From Carboxylicivirga mesophila (GTDB lineage Bacteria; Bacteroidota; Bacteroidia; Bacteroidales; Marinilabiliaceae), in contig NZ_JAGUCN010000010.1 in the NCBI RefSeq assembly GCF_018271975.1, positions 119,729-183,728 on the forward strand: DNA of 64,000 nucleotides, given 5' to 3'. Shown here piece after piece: positions 27,066 through 36,358 of this stretch. The notes under the pieces are model-generated. The model was not told the origin of the DNA. It saw only the letters and a list, made by a program, of their open reading frames with translations, and made no database searches. Made by a program: the position numbers and the translations under genes. Each line of letters begins with the position of its first letter. Positions within the stretch are counted from its first letter, which is position 1.

Positions 27066-28997
27066 TTATTCAGCTTTGTAAGCCAGCAGGTTCTGATTGA
27101 GCTTTACCTGCTGTCCTGCGCTGATATGTACTTTATCGATGATGCCATCTTTCCAGGCTTTAATATGGTTTTCTGTTTTCATGGCTTCAAGTACCAGCAG
27201 CAAATCGCCTTTTTTCACCTCTTGCCCTTCATCCACATGCACCTTCATCACCTGCGATGGGATAGGAGCCAGGTAATGATCGCCATTTAAAGTGCTCTCC
27301 CCATTACTTTCAGGATGGTAATCCGGCAGCCAGTCATCGGCTTTAATGCTTAGCCATTGTTGATGATGATTGATAAGTACAGTATCCAATTCCTCAAAGC
27401 AATAGAAATGATGAATTTTACCTTCCAGCTGAAACTTCAGAAGATGATTTTCTAATGTGCACTTTTCAAGTTGAAAAGCTTCCTGATTGAGTTGAATGTT
27501 AAGGTTTTTATCAGCCAGACTTGCTTCGCTCAGGTAGCGATTATCACCAATACTAAAAGCAAACTGAAGCAATTGTCGCCAAAAACGTCCCTGTTGCCGT
27601 TTGATGCGGTAGGCTGTATAAGCCAGACCGATTAGTTTATCATCGTCAGCTGTAGTTTTCAATAATTCTGCGAGATGCTCATCGCAGAAGCGGGTGTGTA
27701 AACTCACCTCTGCAAAAGCCTGGTGCTGCAGTATTGTGTTCAGGAAACCGGCATTGGTGGTAATGCCTCCGATGATCAAAGCATTATTTGCGTTTAATGC
27801 TTTTCGTATGGCTGATGCCCTGTCTTGGGCATGCACCAACAGTTTGGCAATCATCGGATCAAACTGCGAATGAATTTCACCTGGCTTATTAAAACCTATC
27901 TCTAGTCGTGCCAGACTGGTATCAGGAAGCAATAAATTCTTTATCACTCCAGGACTCGGTCTGAAATTATTAGTCACATCTTCGGCACATAAGCGTAGTT
28001 CAATGGCATGACCATTAATAGCCAGGTCATCCTGATTGAAGTCAAGCGCTATACCATTGGCAATCTTAAATTGCCATTGAACTAAATCTACACCTGTGAT
28101 TTCTTCTGTTACGCAGTGTTCAACCTGAATGCGTGTGTTCATCTCCAGAAAATAATGCTGTCCCTCATCATCCACTAAAAATTCAATGGTACCGGCATTG
28201 GTGTAGTTAATGGAGCGGCAAAGTCGCAGCGCCTCATCATATAGTCGTTGTTTTATGTCATCAGAAAGATTTGCAGCAGGTGCTTCTTCTATTATTTTCT
28301 GGAAGCGACGCTGAACAGAACATTCTCTGTCGAACAGGTGAATTAAATTACCATGCTTATCAGCCAATACCTGTACCTCAATGTGACGCGCCTTTTTAAT
28401 GTATTGCTCAACATAGAGACGTTCATCGCCAAAATACCTTAACGCCTGCTTGCTTAAAATGGGCAGGTATTCCAGCAGTTCCTCTTTGTTATGGCATATT
28501 TGCATGCCTTTCCCACCACCACCCATGGTAGCTTTAACAAGTACCGGGTAGGGTAGGGCATCTGCCTCAGCCAAAATAGTTTGCAGAGAACCTTCCCATG
28601 ATTTGGTAAGTGATACATTGGCCTGTTGCGCAATGCTGCGGGCTACTTGTTTATCGCCCATCCGTTTAAGATTATCGGCTGATGGCCCTACGAATGTAAT
28701 ATTCGCCTTTTGGCAAGCCTCTGCCAGGTGTTGATTCTCCGACAAGAAACCATAACCCGGGTGGATGCAGTCAGCTTTATACTGCCTGGCAATATCAATA
28801 ATGCCTTCAATATTCAGGTAATTCTCTTCGAATGGTCCATCAGCAAATAGGTGTACTTCGTCACTTAGCTGTGCCGGTAGTGTATCTTTTTCGAGTTCAG
28901 AGAGTGTGACAACCGTTTTCAAACCCAACTGATGTGCTGCCCGTATTATTCTGGCCGCAATTTCTCCTCTGTTTGGTATCAGTACTTTCCTCATCAT
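27066..28997 (-). CDS. mccA: Methylcrotonyl-CoA carboxylase alpha subunit (biotin carboxylase + BCCP)
   Basis: The 643-residue protein carries a biotin carboxylase domain (about 1-445; KVLIPNRGEIAARIIRAA, HPGYGFLSEN, ATP loop MGGGGKGM, EMNTRIQVEH with catalytic residues) and a C-terminal biotinyl domain with VLEAMKTENHIKA, so Lys607 is the predicted biotin site. The usual sequence is AMKM; Thr follows the Lys here. It carboxylates its own biotin with ATP and bicarbonate for transfer by the beta subunit. The gene follows the hydratase gene by 6 bp. The partner beta subunit encoded upstream fixes the substrate as 3-methylcrotonyl-CoA (or geranyl-CoA). Confidence 0.92.
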   Translation of the reverse strand: MMRKVLIPNRGEIAARIIRAAHQLGLKTVVTLSELEKDTLPAQLSDEVHLFADGPFEENYLNIEGIIDIARQYKADCIHPGYGFLSENQHLAEACQKANITFVGPSADNLKRMGDKQVARSIAQQANVSLTKSWEGSLQTILAEADALPYPVLVKATMGGGGKGMQICHNKEELLEYLPILSKQALRYFGDERLYVEQYIKKARHIEVQVLADKHGNLIHLFDRECSVQRRFQKIIEEAPAANLSDDIKQRLYDEALRLCRSINYTNAGTIEFLVDDEGQHYFLEMNTRIQVEHCVTEEITGVDLVQWQFKIANGIALDFNQDDLAINGHAIELRLCAEDVTNNFRPSPGVIKNLLLPDTSLARLEIGFNKPGEIHSQFDPMIAKLLVHAQDRASAIRKALNANNALIIGGITTNAGFLNTILQHQAFAEVSLHTRFCDEHLAELLKTTADDDKLIGLAYTAYRIKRQQGRFWRQLLQFAFSIGDNRYLSEASLADKNLNIQLNQEAFQLEKCTLENHLLKFQLEGKIHHFYCFEELDTVLINHHQQWLSIKADDWLPDYHPESNGESTLNGDHYLAPIPSQVMKVHVDEGQEVKKGDLLLVLEAMKTENHIKAWKDGIIDKVHISAGQQVKLNQNLLAYKAE

Positions 28998-29003
28998 TCT
29001 TTC

Positions 29004-29804
29004 TTATTTATTCCATTCAGGCAGGCGCTTTTCAAAAAATGCTTTTACGCCTTCCACGCCTTCGGCACTGCTGCGTGCTTCTGCAATTGCACTGGTACAT
29101 GTTGCTTTGTTCTGTGACAGACTGGCCTGACCCATTTGATTAATAAGTTGCTTGGTTGTTGCCATGGCTTGTGGTCCGTTTCCTTTAAAGGCTTCACATA
29201 GCTCATCAATACGTGCTGGTATGTCTTTGCTGGCCATTGTTTCGTGAACTAGGCCAACCTGACGTGCTTTTTTTGCTGTAAAGGATGCAGCACTTAACAT
29301 GAGCGCTCTGGCATGTGAGTTGCCAATTTTGTTTATCACAAAAGGAGCGATAGTGGCTGGTACCAATCCCAGTTTAACTTCTGAAAATGCCATACGGGCA
29401 TCTTTATCGGCTACTACATAGTCGGCTGTGGCCAATAAGCCCAATGCACCGCCCATGGCATACTTTTCTACCCAGATAATGACTGGCTTTGGAAAGTTAT
29501 TGAGCAGTTCAAAAGCTTCATAAAACAAGTTGGCATCAGCCAGGTTTTGTTCATGAGTCTGGCTTAAACCTTTCTGCATCCATTGTAAATCGGCTCCTGA
29601 ACTGAATACGCCTTCTGCTCCTCTGATAACAACTATTTTTTGCCGCTCATCGTCTTTTATCTTATTGAGCGCCTTTATGAGGCATGACAGCATACCTTTT
29701 GAAAGTGCGTTTCGTTTGGTAGGATCGTTCAGCAATAAACGACTGATGCCATTGGATTGATTTAGCTCCACAAGTGGTTTAATACTACATTCTAAAGACG
29801 CCAT
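29004..29804 (-). CDS. liuC: 3-methylglutaconyl-CoA hydratase (enoyl-CoA hydratase family)
   Basis: The 266-residue crotonase-fold enzyme should hydrate 3-methylglutaconyl-CoA to HMG-CoA. The oxyanion-hole segments are [10 protein letters not shown] and [11 protein letters not shown]. One catalytic Glu lies in [20 protein letters not shown], a stretch that is characteristic of LiuC-type hydratases. The second Glu of mitochondrial enoyl-CoA hydratase is replaced by Gly (GGALG), again as in LiuC. The gene overlaps the end of the beta-subunit gene by 20 nt, which indicates tight translational coupling and supports the leucine-pathway assignment. Confidence 0.9.
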   Translation of the reverse strand: MASLECSIKPLVELNQSNGISRLLLNDPTKRNALSKGMLSCLIKALNKIKDDERQKIVVIRGAEGVFSSGADLQWMQKGLSQTHEQNLADANLFYEAFELLNNFPKPVIIWVEKYAMGGALGLLATADYVVADKDARMAFSEVKLGLVPATIAPFVINKIGNSHARALMLSAASFTAKKARQVGLVHETMASKDIPARIDELCEAFKGNGPQAMATTKQLINQMGQASLSQNKATCTSAIAEARSSAEGVEGVKAFFEKRLPEWNK

Positions 29805-31386
29805 ATTTTGTGTTTTTTGTTTCGTTGTTATACATTATTTTTAATACCAGTCCTGCAATGGAGCGAGTGGAGTCAGGCGTGATGATGCCGTCGTCCCATA
29901 AGCGACTGGTACTGTAATAGGGCGAGCCTTCCTCTTCGTATTTTTTGAGGATGGATGCCTCTATTTCTTTCAATTCAGCTTCGTCAACAATCGTATTTTG
30001 TGCTGCTGCCTGGTCACGTTTAAGAGTGGTTAATACTTGTGCCGCCTGTTTGGCACCCATCACCGAAATACGGGCATTGGGCCACATAAATAAAAAGTGA
30101 GGATCGTAAGCACGACCAGCCATTGCATAGTTGCCGGCTCCGTACGAGCCTCCCATAATTATGGTAAAGTAAGGTACGGTTGAATTAGCCAGGGCATTCA
30201 CCATTTTGGCTCCGTCTTTGGCAATGCCACCATGTTCATAATCTTTACCTACCATGAAGCCGGTGATGTTTTGCAGGAATAGCATGGGAATACCACGCTC
30301 ATTGCACAACTGGATAAAGTGTGTACCCTTTAGGGCCGACTCTGAAAAGAGAATACCATTATTGGCCAAAATGCCGACCTGTTTGCCTTCAATCCTGGCA
30401 AATACAGTAACCAATGTATTACCATAGTCACTTTTAAATTCATGGAATTGACTGCCGTCAACCAGGCGGGCAATTATTTCACGAACATCCGGGAACGGTT
30501 TACCTGTTTCTGGTACTAGTCCGTTAAGTTCATTAACAGGGTAGCTGGGCTCAGTATTTTCGTCTTGTGCAATTGCAGCATGCTTAGGCAAGGTTTCAAT
30601 GATGTTTCGGCAAATATGAATGGCATGCTCATCGTTATCGGCCAGATGATCGGCAACGCCGGAGATTTGCGTGTGCACAGCACCACCACCTAACTCTTCT
30701 GCACTCACCACCTCGCCGGTAGCTGCCTTTACCAATGGAGGGCCTGCCAAGAAGATGGTGCCTTGTTCCTTAACAATAATTGTTTCATCACTCATGGCTG
30801 GTACATAGGCACCCCCGGCTGTACATGAGCCCATTACGATGGCAATCTGTGCAATGCCTTTAGCCGAAAGGCGTGATTGGTTGAAAAAGATACGACCAAA
30901 ATCATCCCTGTCGGGAAATACGTCAGCCTGGTTGGGCAAAAATACACCTCCACTGTCCACCATATATATACAAGGCAGTTGGTTTTGCAGTGCAATTTCC
31001 TGTGCCCGCAGATGCTTTTTTATCGTTTCTGCAATATAGGTTCCTCCTTTTACTGTGGCATCGTTGGCCACAATCATTACCTGCCGGCCATGCACCTGTC
31101 CAATGCCGGTAACAATGCCAGCCGATGGAAAAGCATCGTTGTACTGGCCATTAGCCGCCAGAGCAGATAACTCCAGAAAATATGAATCCTTATCGAGGAG
31201 GTAATCGATGCGCTGACGAACGCTTAGTTTACCTTTTTGCATGTGCTTTTGCATAGCTTTGGAACCAACACCTTCATGTACTTTTCGCAGTTTTTGAAGG
31301 TATTCCTGAGCCAACAACCTGTTTAACTTTTGGTTATTGATAAATTCCAGAGTGCCGGTATTTATGGTTGTTTTATACTTAAACAT
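29785..31386 (-). CDS. mccB: Methylcrotonyl-CoA carboxylase beta subunit (carboxyltransferase)
   Basis: The 533-residue carboxyltransferase matches the methylcrotonyl/geranyl-CoA group rather than propionyl-CoA carboxylase. Key segments are LVDKDS-like N-terminal helices with [25 protein letters not shown], the beta-MCC signature [17 protein letters not shown] followed by IAKDGAKMV, and [20 protein letters not shown]. It transfers carboxyl from biotin to 3-methylcrotonyl-CoA, giving 3-methylglutaconyl-CoA. This is the first gene of the nine-gene operon. Its 5' side is a 663-bp non-coding region that holds the 42-bp dyad array. Confidence 0.94.
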   Translation of the reverse strand: MFKYKTTINTGTLEFINNQKLNRLLAQEYLQKLRKVHEGVGSKAMQKHMQKGKLSVRQRIDYLLDKDSYFLELSALAANGQYNDAFPSAGIVTGIGQVHGRQVMIVANDATVKGGTYIAETIKKHLRAQEIALQNQLPCIYMVDSGGVFLPNQADVFPDRDDFGRIFFNQSRLSAKGIAQIAIVMGSCTAGGAYVPAMSDETIIVKEQGTIFLAGPPLVKAATGEVVSAEELGGGAVHTQISGVADHLADNDEHAIHICRNIIETLPKHAAIAQDENTEPSYPVNELNGLVPETGKPFPDVREIIARLVDGSQFHEFKSDYGNTLVTVFARIEGKQVGILANNGILFSESALKGTHFIQLCNERGIPMLFLQNITGFMVGKDYEHGGIAKDGAKMVNALANSTVPYFTIIMGGSYGAGNYAMAGRAYDPHFLFMWPNARISVMGAKQAAQVLTTLKRDQAAAQNTIVDEAELKEIEASILKKYEEEGSPYYSTSRLWDDGIITPDSTRSIAGLVLKIMYNNETKNTKYGVFRM

Positions 31387-31512
31387 CTTTTATTCGCTAT
31401 TCGCAAATAATAACCTTTTCACAGGGTAAATGTTCAGCAAAATGAGGAAATATCTGAACGTATCGGCTGCCGATTTTAATATCTTATGAGGTTTACCTTC
31501 TGATTCTAAAAC

Positions 31513-31774
31513 AATAGCGAATGTATTTGCTTGCTTCTGGGAATAAATCAACCGATACGAAATGGTATTTGCCTGTCCAGCTGTTAAAACGGACCGATAC
31601 TAAATGGTATTCGCTTGTACAGCTACTAAAACAGACTAATACCAAATGGTATTTGCTTGTCCAACTACTAAAATGGACCGATACCAAATGGTATTTGCTT
31701 GTTTGGTTCTTAAGACAGACTGATACCAAATGGTATCGTCAAGAAATTAAAAAGACGTCGATACCAAATGATAT
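31513..31774. repeat. Phased array of 14-bp dyads, 42-bp tandem repeat
   Basis: The dyad ATACCA-AA-TGGTAT and variants starts at 31555, 31597, 31639, 31681, 31723 (exactly 42 bp apart) and 31761 (38 bp). A decayed copy sits at 31513-31526. The first two copies have ATACGA and ATACTA left arms; the last has TGATAT as right arm. Linkers of the fourth and fifth copies have diverged strongly while the dyad is intact. The 42-bp step equals four turns of B-DNA, so all dyads face the same side. Best reading: an operator array upstream of mccB. Confidence 0.85.
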
Positions 31775-31830
31775 TGGTTCTTTTTTTGGCTCTATATAAT
31801 CTGTAGTGGGTAAAGTTTCAAGTAACGTAT

Positions 31831-31880
31831 TGGGGTTTTCAACCCCAAGCCCCGACTTCATTTTTTCAAAGATGAAAAAA
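31831..31880. repeat. Two adjacent perfect hairpins
   Basis: TGGGGTT-TTC-AACCCCA (31831-31847) and TTTTTTCA-AAGA-TGAAAAAA (31861-31880) follow each other between the dyad array and the lolA terminator. Neither has a standard terminator layout. Confidence 0.5.
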
Positions 31881-32001
31881 CGCAAGCAAAAAAACTTCGG
31901 CTATGGCTTACCAGCCAAGGCTGTTGGGGAATTCCTGAGTTTACCCACTCATATCCATACAGAACCCTTTTTTTGAATTGGGGAATGTTTTCATGCAAAA
32001 A

Positions 32002-32027
32002 AAAAGTCCGGCATGAGCCAGACTTTT
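32002..32027 (-). terminator. Rho-independent terminator of ftsK-lolA
   Basis: The stem AAAAGTC-x-GGC/GCC-x-GACTTTT has an ATGA loop and one internal mismatch. On the minus strand it is followed by a run of nine T. It lies 23 bp past the lolA stop. Confidence 0.85.
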
Positions 32028-32049
32028 CATTCGAATATTTTCAAGTTGT

Positions 32050-32709
32050 TTATCGCATATCAATAACATCCACATTAGGATTGGCAGCCTTGTCAAATGC
32101 AAAAGTTTTATCATCAAATGACTTATTGGTTTTCATGTCCTTCACAATTACCGTGTAGTTGTTGCCATCTTTACCCACCTGGCGGATTGAGTATAGCTGC
32201 AAATCATCCTTCAATACTAATAGTTTAATGCGCGAAAAGGGTTTGTCGCGGTTCACCGGATACAGGTCAATTTCGTGACAGGCTTTTCCGTTAGCAGTTC
32301 CTTCAGCCACATAGTTATATGTATAGCCTTCTTCATAAATGGTAAATATGGTTGCCGGGTTAAGCGTTTCTTCATCGTCCAAATCCGGAACAGTGATGTT
32401 TACTTCATCGGCATCTATCATGTGAGTATATAATATCTCACCATCAAAATAGGTGTCCACATCCATCAGGTTTACCTTGTATTTATTGCCTTTCAGGATG
32501 ATGTGGCCATCATATACTTCGTTGATGTCTTCCTGCATGTTCTCCAGGGAAAATGAAAAAGAGGCTTCAATGGAAGTGAAGGCTTTTGTTTTAGCAGATA
32601 GCTGGTCAAGAATGGTTTTAGCTTTTTCTTGTGATTGAGCATTGCTAATTAGGCCGATAATAGCCAGTGCCAGTGTGAAAATGTATCTCATATTAATCGT
32701 TTTTTTCAT
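32050..32709 (-). CDS. lolA: LolA-like outer-membrane lipoprotein carrier
   Basis: The 219-residue periplasmic protein has a signal peptide (ending SNAQSQ) and a LolA-like beta-barrel fold: AKTILDQLSAKTKAFTSIEASF near the N-terminus, then strands with GHIILKGNKYKVNL and DGEILYTHM. LolA shuttles lipoproteins from the inner to the outer membrane. The gene follows ftsK by 55 bp, an arrangement common in Bacteroidota. Translation may start at Met7 (32691), which would give a slightly shorter signal peptide. A terminator follows at once. Confidence 0.87.
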   Translation of the reverse strand: MKKTINMRYIFTLALAIIGLISNAQSQEKAKTILDQLSAKTKAFTSIEASFSFSLENMQEDINEVYDGHIILKGNKYKVNLMDVDTYFDGEILYTHMIDADEVNITVPDLDDEETLNPATIFTIYEEGYTYNYVAEGTANGKACHEIDLYPVNRDKPFSRIKLLVLKDDLQLYSIRQVGKDGNNYTVIVKDMKTNKSFDDKTFAFDKAANPNVDVIDMR

Positions 32710-32764
32710 ATGCTGTTTTGTTTAGATGTGCTATAGCAATCAATAACTGTTCCAAAAATAGACT

Positions 32765-35224
32765 TTAATTAAATTGAGCCAGATGTTTCTCCAGTTCCAG
32801 TTCATCAGGTATGAGTACCTGGCGCGCTTTACTACCCTCAAACGGACCAACAACACCCGCTGCTTCCAACTGGTCGATGATGCGTCCGGCACGGTTATAA
32901 CCAATGGAGAAGCGGCGTTGAATAAGCGAAGTGGAGCCACTTTGGTTAGCAACAACCACGCGGGCGGCTTCTTCAAACATGGGATCACGCTTACTTAAGT
33001 CAACCTCTCCGGCGGCAGGTTCAGAACTGCTTTCACCAACATACTCTGGCAGCAGGAAGGCCGACGTATAACCCCGTTGCGAACCAATAAAATCGTTGAT
33101 GCGTTCCACCTCAGGTGTATCAACAAAGGCACACTGCACACGCACCAGGTCGCTGCCTTGTGATATCAGCATATCACCGCGACCAATCAGCTGATTAGCT
33201 CCGGGTGAGTCTAAGATAGTTCGTGAGTCAATCATCGAAGCTACTTTAAAGGCCACACGTGTTGGGAAGTTAGCCTTAATGACACCCGTAATAATATTGG
33301 TAGACGGACGCTGGGTAGCTACAATCATGTGAATACCTACCGCACGTGCCAGCTGGGCTATACGGGCAATTGGTAGCTCTACTTCCTTACCTGCGGTCAT
33401 AATCAGGTCGGCAAACTCATCAATGATAACTACGATGTATGGTAAGAAACGGTGTCCTTTTTCAGGATTCAGCTGACGTTTAACAAACTTATGGTTGTAC
33501 TCCTTGATGTTACGTGCATGGGCTGTTTTAAGCAGCTCATAGCGGTTGTCCATCTCAATGGCCAGCGAGTTAAGCGTATTTACCACTTTCTGCACATCGG
33601 TAATAATCGGATCTTCCTCATCGGGCATTTTCGCCAGGAAGTGACGCTCTATTTTCGAATAGATATTCAATTCTACCTTTTTCGGATCCACCATCACAAA
33701 TTTCAACTGTGATGGATGTTTCTTATACAACAGTGAAGAGATGATGGCATTCAGTCCAACTGATTTACCTTGACCGGTGGCACCAGCTACCAGCATGTGA
33801 GGCGCTTTGGCCAAGTCAATCACAAAGGTTTCGTTCGAAATGGTTTTACCTAATGCGATAGGTAGTTCATATTTTGTATTCTGAAATTTCTTGGCGCTTA
33901 TGATCGAGCGCATTGCAACTACTTCTGGTTCTGAATTAGGCACTTCAATACCAATGGTACCTCGTCCTGGTATAGGCGCAATGATTCGAATACCCAAGGC
34001 AGCCAATGAAAGGGCAATATCATCCTCCAGATTCTTAATCTTAGAGATACGTACCCCTGGGGCCGGCACAATCTCATACAGAGTAACGGTAGGTCCAACA
34101 GTGGCCTTAATGTTTTTAATCTGAATCTTATAGTCTTCCAGAGTTTTAACAATCCGGTTTTTGTTGGATTCCAGCTCTTCCATCGAAACTTCCGAGTTGT
34201 CGGCACTGTGATCGTCCAGCAGTTCAACACCCGGCAGCGTGTATGATGATAGATCAAGCGTTGGGTCGTAATCGCCTAACGGCTCGTTTTCGTAGTCATC
34301 CGATACCTCTTCCTCTTGCACCTTTTCAATGGTTAAGTCCAGGCTGGCTTCATCATCCACCATGTTCTTGTCAACAGTTGGCGAAAATTCCAGTGTTGAA
34401 CCAGCTATTGGTTCCTGGGGTGTTTCAACAGGCGTTTCTTCTACCTGTTTAATTTCTTCCGTTTCTTCCTGTTCAATTTCCTTATCAAAGCTTAACTCTT
34501 CAACTGGCGTAGGAGTGGTTGTGTCAGGCTCTGTTACATTGTTTGCAGACACTTCACTACCTGGCTCATTGACAGCAAGCTCTTCCTCTGCTTTTTGATC
34601 CTTATTAAGCGGCTTACTTATAAAATGGAAAAAGGAATCAAAGGTGACAGACAGGTATATAAGTAGTGTTACAAGGAGTAAAATGACAGTGCCAACACCA
34701 CCAATAGCAGCAGTCAGCCATTTACTCATGAAATAGCCGTGCGTTCCACCCAATAAAAGGTACTGGTCATTAACTGAACCGATGAATAAAAAGCCTAATG
34801 CTACCGACAGCCACACTGAGACAACAAAACAGTGCAAAAAGGTTTTTCGCAATGGTAGCACACGTGCTCCCAATAAGCGGAATCCGATAATAAATAAAAG
34901 CAGAACGATAGAAAAGGCTGCAATACCAATTCCTTGGTTTATAAAGAGGTCGGCAATAAGTGCACCACGATGCCCCGTCCAGTTCTTCACTGCAATGTCT
35001 GAGCTGGTGAATAATTCCCAACGGTTAATGTCAAATATACTTTTATCGGCAAACCCGGTGAAAAGGAATGAGAAAAAGGCCAGTAGGAAATAAAAGGCTA
35101 CACCAATGGTGATAATACCCAGTATAAAGCGAAATTTAAAGTTTTTGAAATTGTCCTTTAGTGCACTTAGTCTTCCTTTGGCTGATGTTTTCTGTGATTT
35201 GGTCTTCGTTTTCTTCTTTGCCAT
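32765..35224 (-). CDS. ftsK: FtsK/SpoIIIE DNA translocase
   Basis: The 819-residue protein pumps chromosomal DNA at the division septum. It has about four N-terminal membrane helices (about 32-56, 96-118, 130-150, 170-196), an acidic E/P/T-rich linker (about 205-350), then the alpha-beta motor with Walker A GATGQGKS at 481-488 and Walker B VVIIDEFADLIM at about 598-609. A winged-helix gamma domain (about 755-819; TSLIQRRFSIGYNRAGRIID) reads orienting DNA motifs. Length is typical of short-linker FtsK. lolA follows in the same unit. Confidence 0.96.
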   Translation of the reverse strand: MAKKKTKTKSQKTSAKGRLSALKDNFKNFKFRFILGIITIGVAFYFLLAFFSFLFTGFADKSIFDINRWELFTSSDIAVKNWTGHRGALIADLFINQGIGIAAFSIVLLLFIIGFRLLGARVLPLRKTFLHCFVVSVWLSVALGFLFIGSVNDQYLLLGGTHGYFMSKWLTAAIGGVGTVILLLVTLLIYLSVTFDSFFHFISKPLNKDQKAEEELAVNEPGSEVSANNVTEPDTTTPTPVEELSFDKEIEQEETEEIKQVEETPVETPQEPIAGSTLEFSPTVDKNMVDDEASLDLTIEKVQEEEVSDDYENEPLGDYDPTLDLSSYTLPGVELLDDHSADNSEVSMEELESNKNRIVKTLEDYKIQIKNIKATVGPTVTLYEIVPAPGVRISKIKNLEDDIALSLAALGIRIIAPIPGRGTIGIEVPNSEPEVVAMRSIISAKKFQNTKYELPIALGKTISNETFVIDLAKAPHMLVAGATGQGKSVGLNAIISSLLYKKHPSQLKFVMVDPKKVELNIYSKIERHFLAKMPDEEDPIITDVQKVVNTLNSLAIEMDNRYELLKTAHARNIKEYNHKFVKRQLNPEKGHRFLPYIVVIIDEFADLIMTAGKEVELPIARIAQLARAVGIHMIVATQRPSTNIITGVIKANFPTRVAFKVASMIDSRTILDSPGANQLIGRGDMLISQGSDLVRVQCAFVDTPEVERINDFIGSQRGYTSAFLLPEYVGESSSEPAAGEVDLSKRDPMFEEAARVVVANQSGSTSLIQRRFSIGYNRAGRIIDQLEAAGVVGPFEGSKARQVLIPDELELEKHLAQFN

Positions 35225-35259
35225 AAGATATTTTTGTTGTCTGAGGTCTTATTTAATCA

Positions 35260-35267
35260 CAAAAATA
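35260..35267 (-). promoter_or_regulatory. -7 element upstream of ftsK
   Basis: The minus-strand reading is TATTTTTG, matching TAnnTTTG, about 36 bp before the ftsK start codon. A TTG-like -33 element at proper spacing was not found. Confidence 0.38.
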
Positions 35268-35358
35268 ATAAAACCACCACCAATAAAGTCATTCCTTTAT
35301 TAGTTTTTAAAACTATGGCAGAAGAACAAATTATATGGGTCTTGTAAATGTATTAAAC

Positions 35359-36039
35359 TTATTGAATTAGTGAACTAACAAGTTCTGCAATTTCACCCGA
35401 GTCACTTTGACTATAATTGTTAGGAGTAGCAAAGACCTTGTCATTTATCTTTTTAAGTTCTATGTTTTGAGCCGTAAATGTCAGGTTCAAATCTTTATAT
35501 GGCAGTGAAAATTCCAGCAAAACGCCTGGTATGTCATCAAACGGGCTGTTTTCTTTAGGGCGATTAAATTTTATCTCTTCTGAATAATACACTTCAATGT
35601 CAGGCTTATTACTGCCGTTAAGATACACCAAAGCCTTGTTCGCAATCAGTCCTGCTATTTGTTTGTGCGTATCATTTATAAACTCTACTCTTGATTCACC
35701 GTGTTTCTCAAAAAGGAAAAGATGTTCACCAGTTTTATGATTATGGAACATACGCTTGTCAAACACTCTAAACAAGGTTGTTGCGCTGTCACCATCGGCT
35801 CTTGAGATGTATTCAAGACTATAAAGACTGAGTTCGCCTTTTATAGAAACTTTATAGTTTTTGTTTTTAAAGGTGGTTTCCATTTTGGTAGGCAGGAAAC
35901 TGGCATATCCTTTTTCCTGAATCTCTTCGGGGTATGCAATTTTATAGCTTATAACTCCCTGGTTTTTTGGGGCCTGTTGGTTGATGTTACAGGCTGTAAC
36001 AAAAGCTGTAAGAAGTATTAAAACAAATAATTTGTGCAT
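35359..36039 (-). CDS. GLPGLI-like lipoprotein
   Basis: The start at MHKLFVL (226 aa) gives a lipoprotein signal with lipobox FVTAC (Cys17); the open frame extends 31 codons upstream without signal-like character. The mature part begins GVISYKIAYP and ends with IPGVLLEF, which resembles the GLPGLI pattern (G-I-x-Y near the start, GLPGLIL in the second half). Function is unknown; family members are secreted proteins of Bacteroidota. It precedes ftsK on the same strand, but a promoter-like element lies between them, so it is probably a separate unit. Confidence 0.7.
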   Translation of the reverse strand: MHKLFVLILLTAFVTACNINQQAPKNQGVISYKIAYPEEIQEKGYASFLPTKMETTFKNKNYKVSIKGELSLYSLEYISRADGDSATTLFRVFDKRMFHNHKTGEHLFLFEKHGESRVEFINDTHKQIAGLIANKALVYLNGSNKPDIEVYYSEEIKFNRPKENSPFDDIPGVLLEFSLPYKDLNLTFTAQNIELKKINDKVFATPNNYSQSDSGEIAELVSSLIQ

Positions 36040-36358
36040 TGTGTTTTGGTTTGTAGATACCCTTAATGGGTTCACGTCAAAAGTAATAATAATAAATGCT
36101 TCGGATATAATCGTTGACAAGGTAAAAACCATGATTGGTCAAAAACAAGCTTTGATTACGTGTGGTTTATTCAGAATTATTGTGCAGATTCTGATACTAA
36201 ATTATCACGTACTTACAAATTGAAACCGCCGAAATATGCTTAATAACAGCTTATGTGGGATGAGTGATAATAATCATGTATTAAATCACTAAAAGTTTGT
36301 TATATCGCAAAAAGAAGACCTAATAATTATAAACCAAGTAACTAAAATCTAAAAAACC
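36040..36358. other. Divergent intergenic region
   Basis: This 319-bp gap separates the GLPGLI-like lipoprotein gene and arcC. It contains the promoter-like element at 36078-36085 and is otherwise AT-rich with no recognised structure. Confidence 0.55.
36078..36085 (-). promoter_or_regulatory. -7 element upstream of the GLPGLI-like lipoprotein gene
   Basis: The minus-strand reading TACTTTTG matches TAnnTTTG, 38 bp before the start codon. This supports the start chosen for that gene. Confidence 0.42.

Larger units (their letters stand above)
31387..32049. other. Long upstream region of the leucine-mevalonate operon
   Basis: This 663-bp gap lies between the lolA stop and the mccB start, both on the minus strand, so it can only regulate mccB and downstream genes. 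From mccB outward it contains 120 bp of AT-rich DNA, the 42-bp dyad array, two further hairpins (31831-31847 and 31861-31880) and the lolA terminator. No TTG-N17-23-TAnnTTTG promoter was found; TATTATTTG (minus strand, 31412-31404) is one base off in spacing. Confidence 0.7.

Noticed and set aside
31513..31774. CRISPR array
   Set aside because: The repeat covers the whole 42-bp unit with no unique spacers, and no cas genes are present.
31493..31799. Open frames on both strands across the 42-bp array encoding repetitive peptides (TDTKWY units)
   Set aside because: 42 is a multiple of three, so any stop-free unit stays open in all copies. The conserved part is a DNA dyad, both strands are open, and no start context or protein-like composition supports coding.
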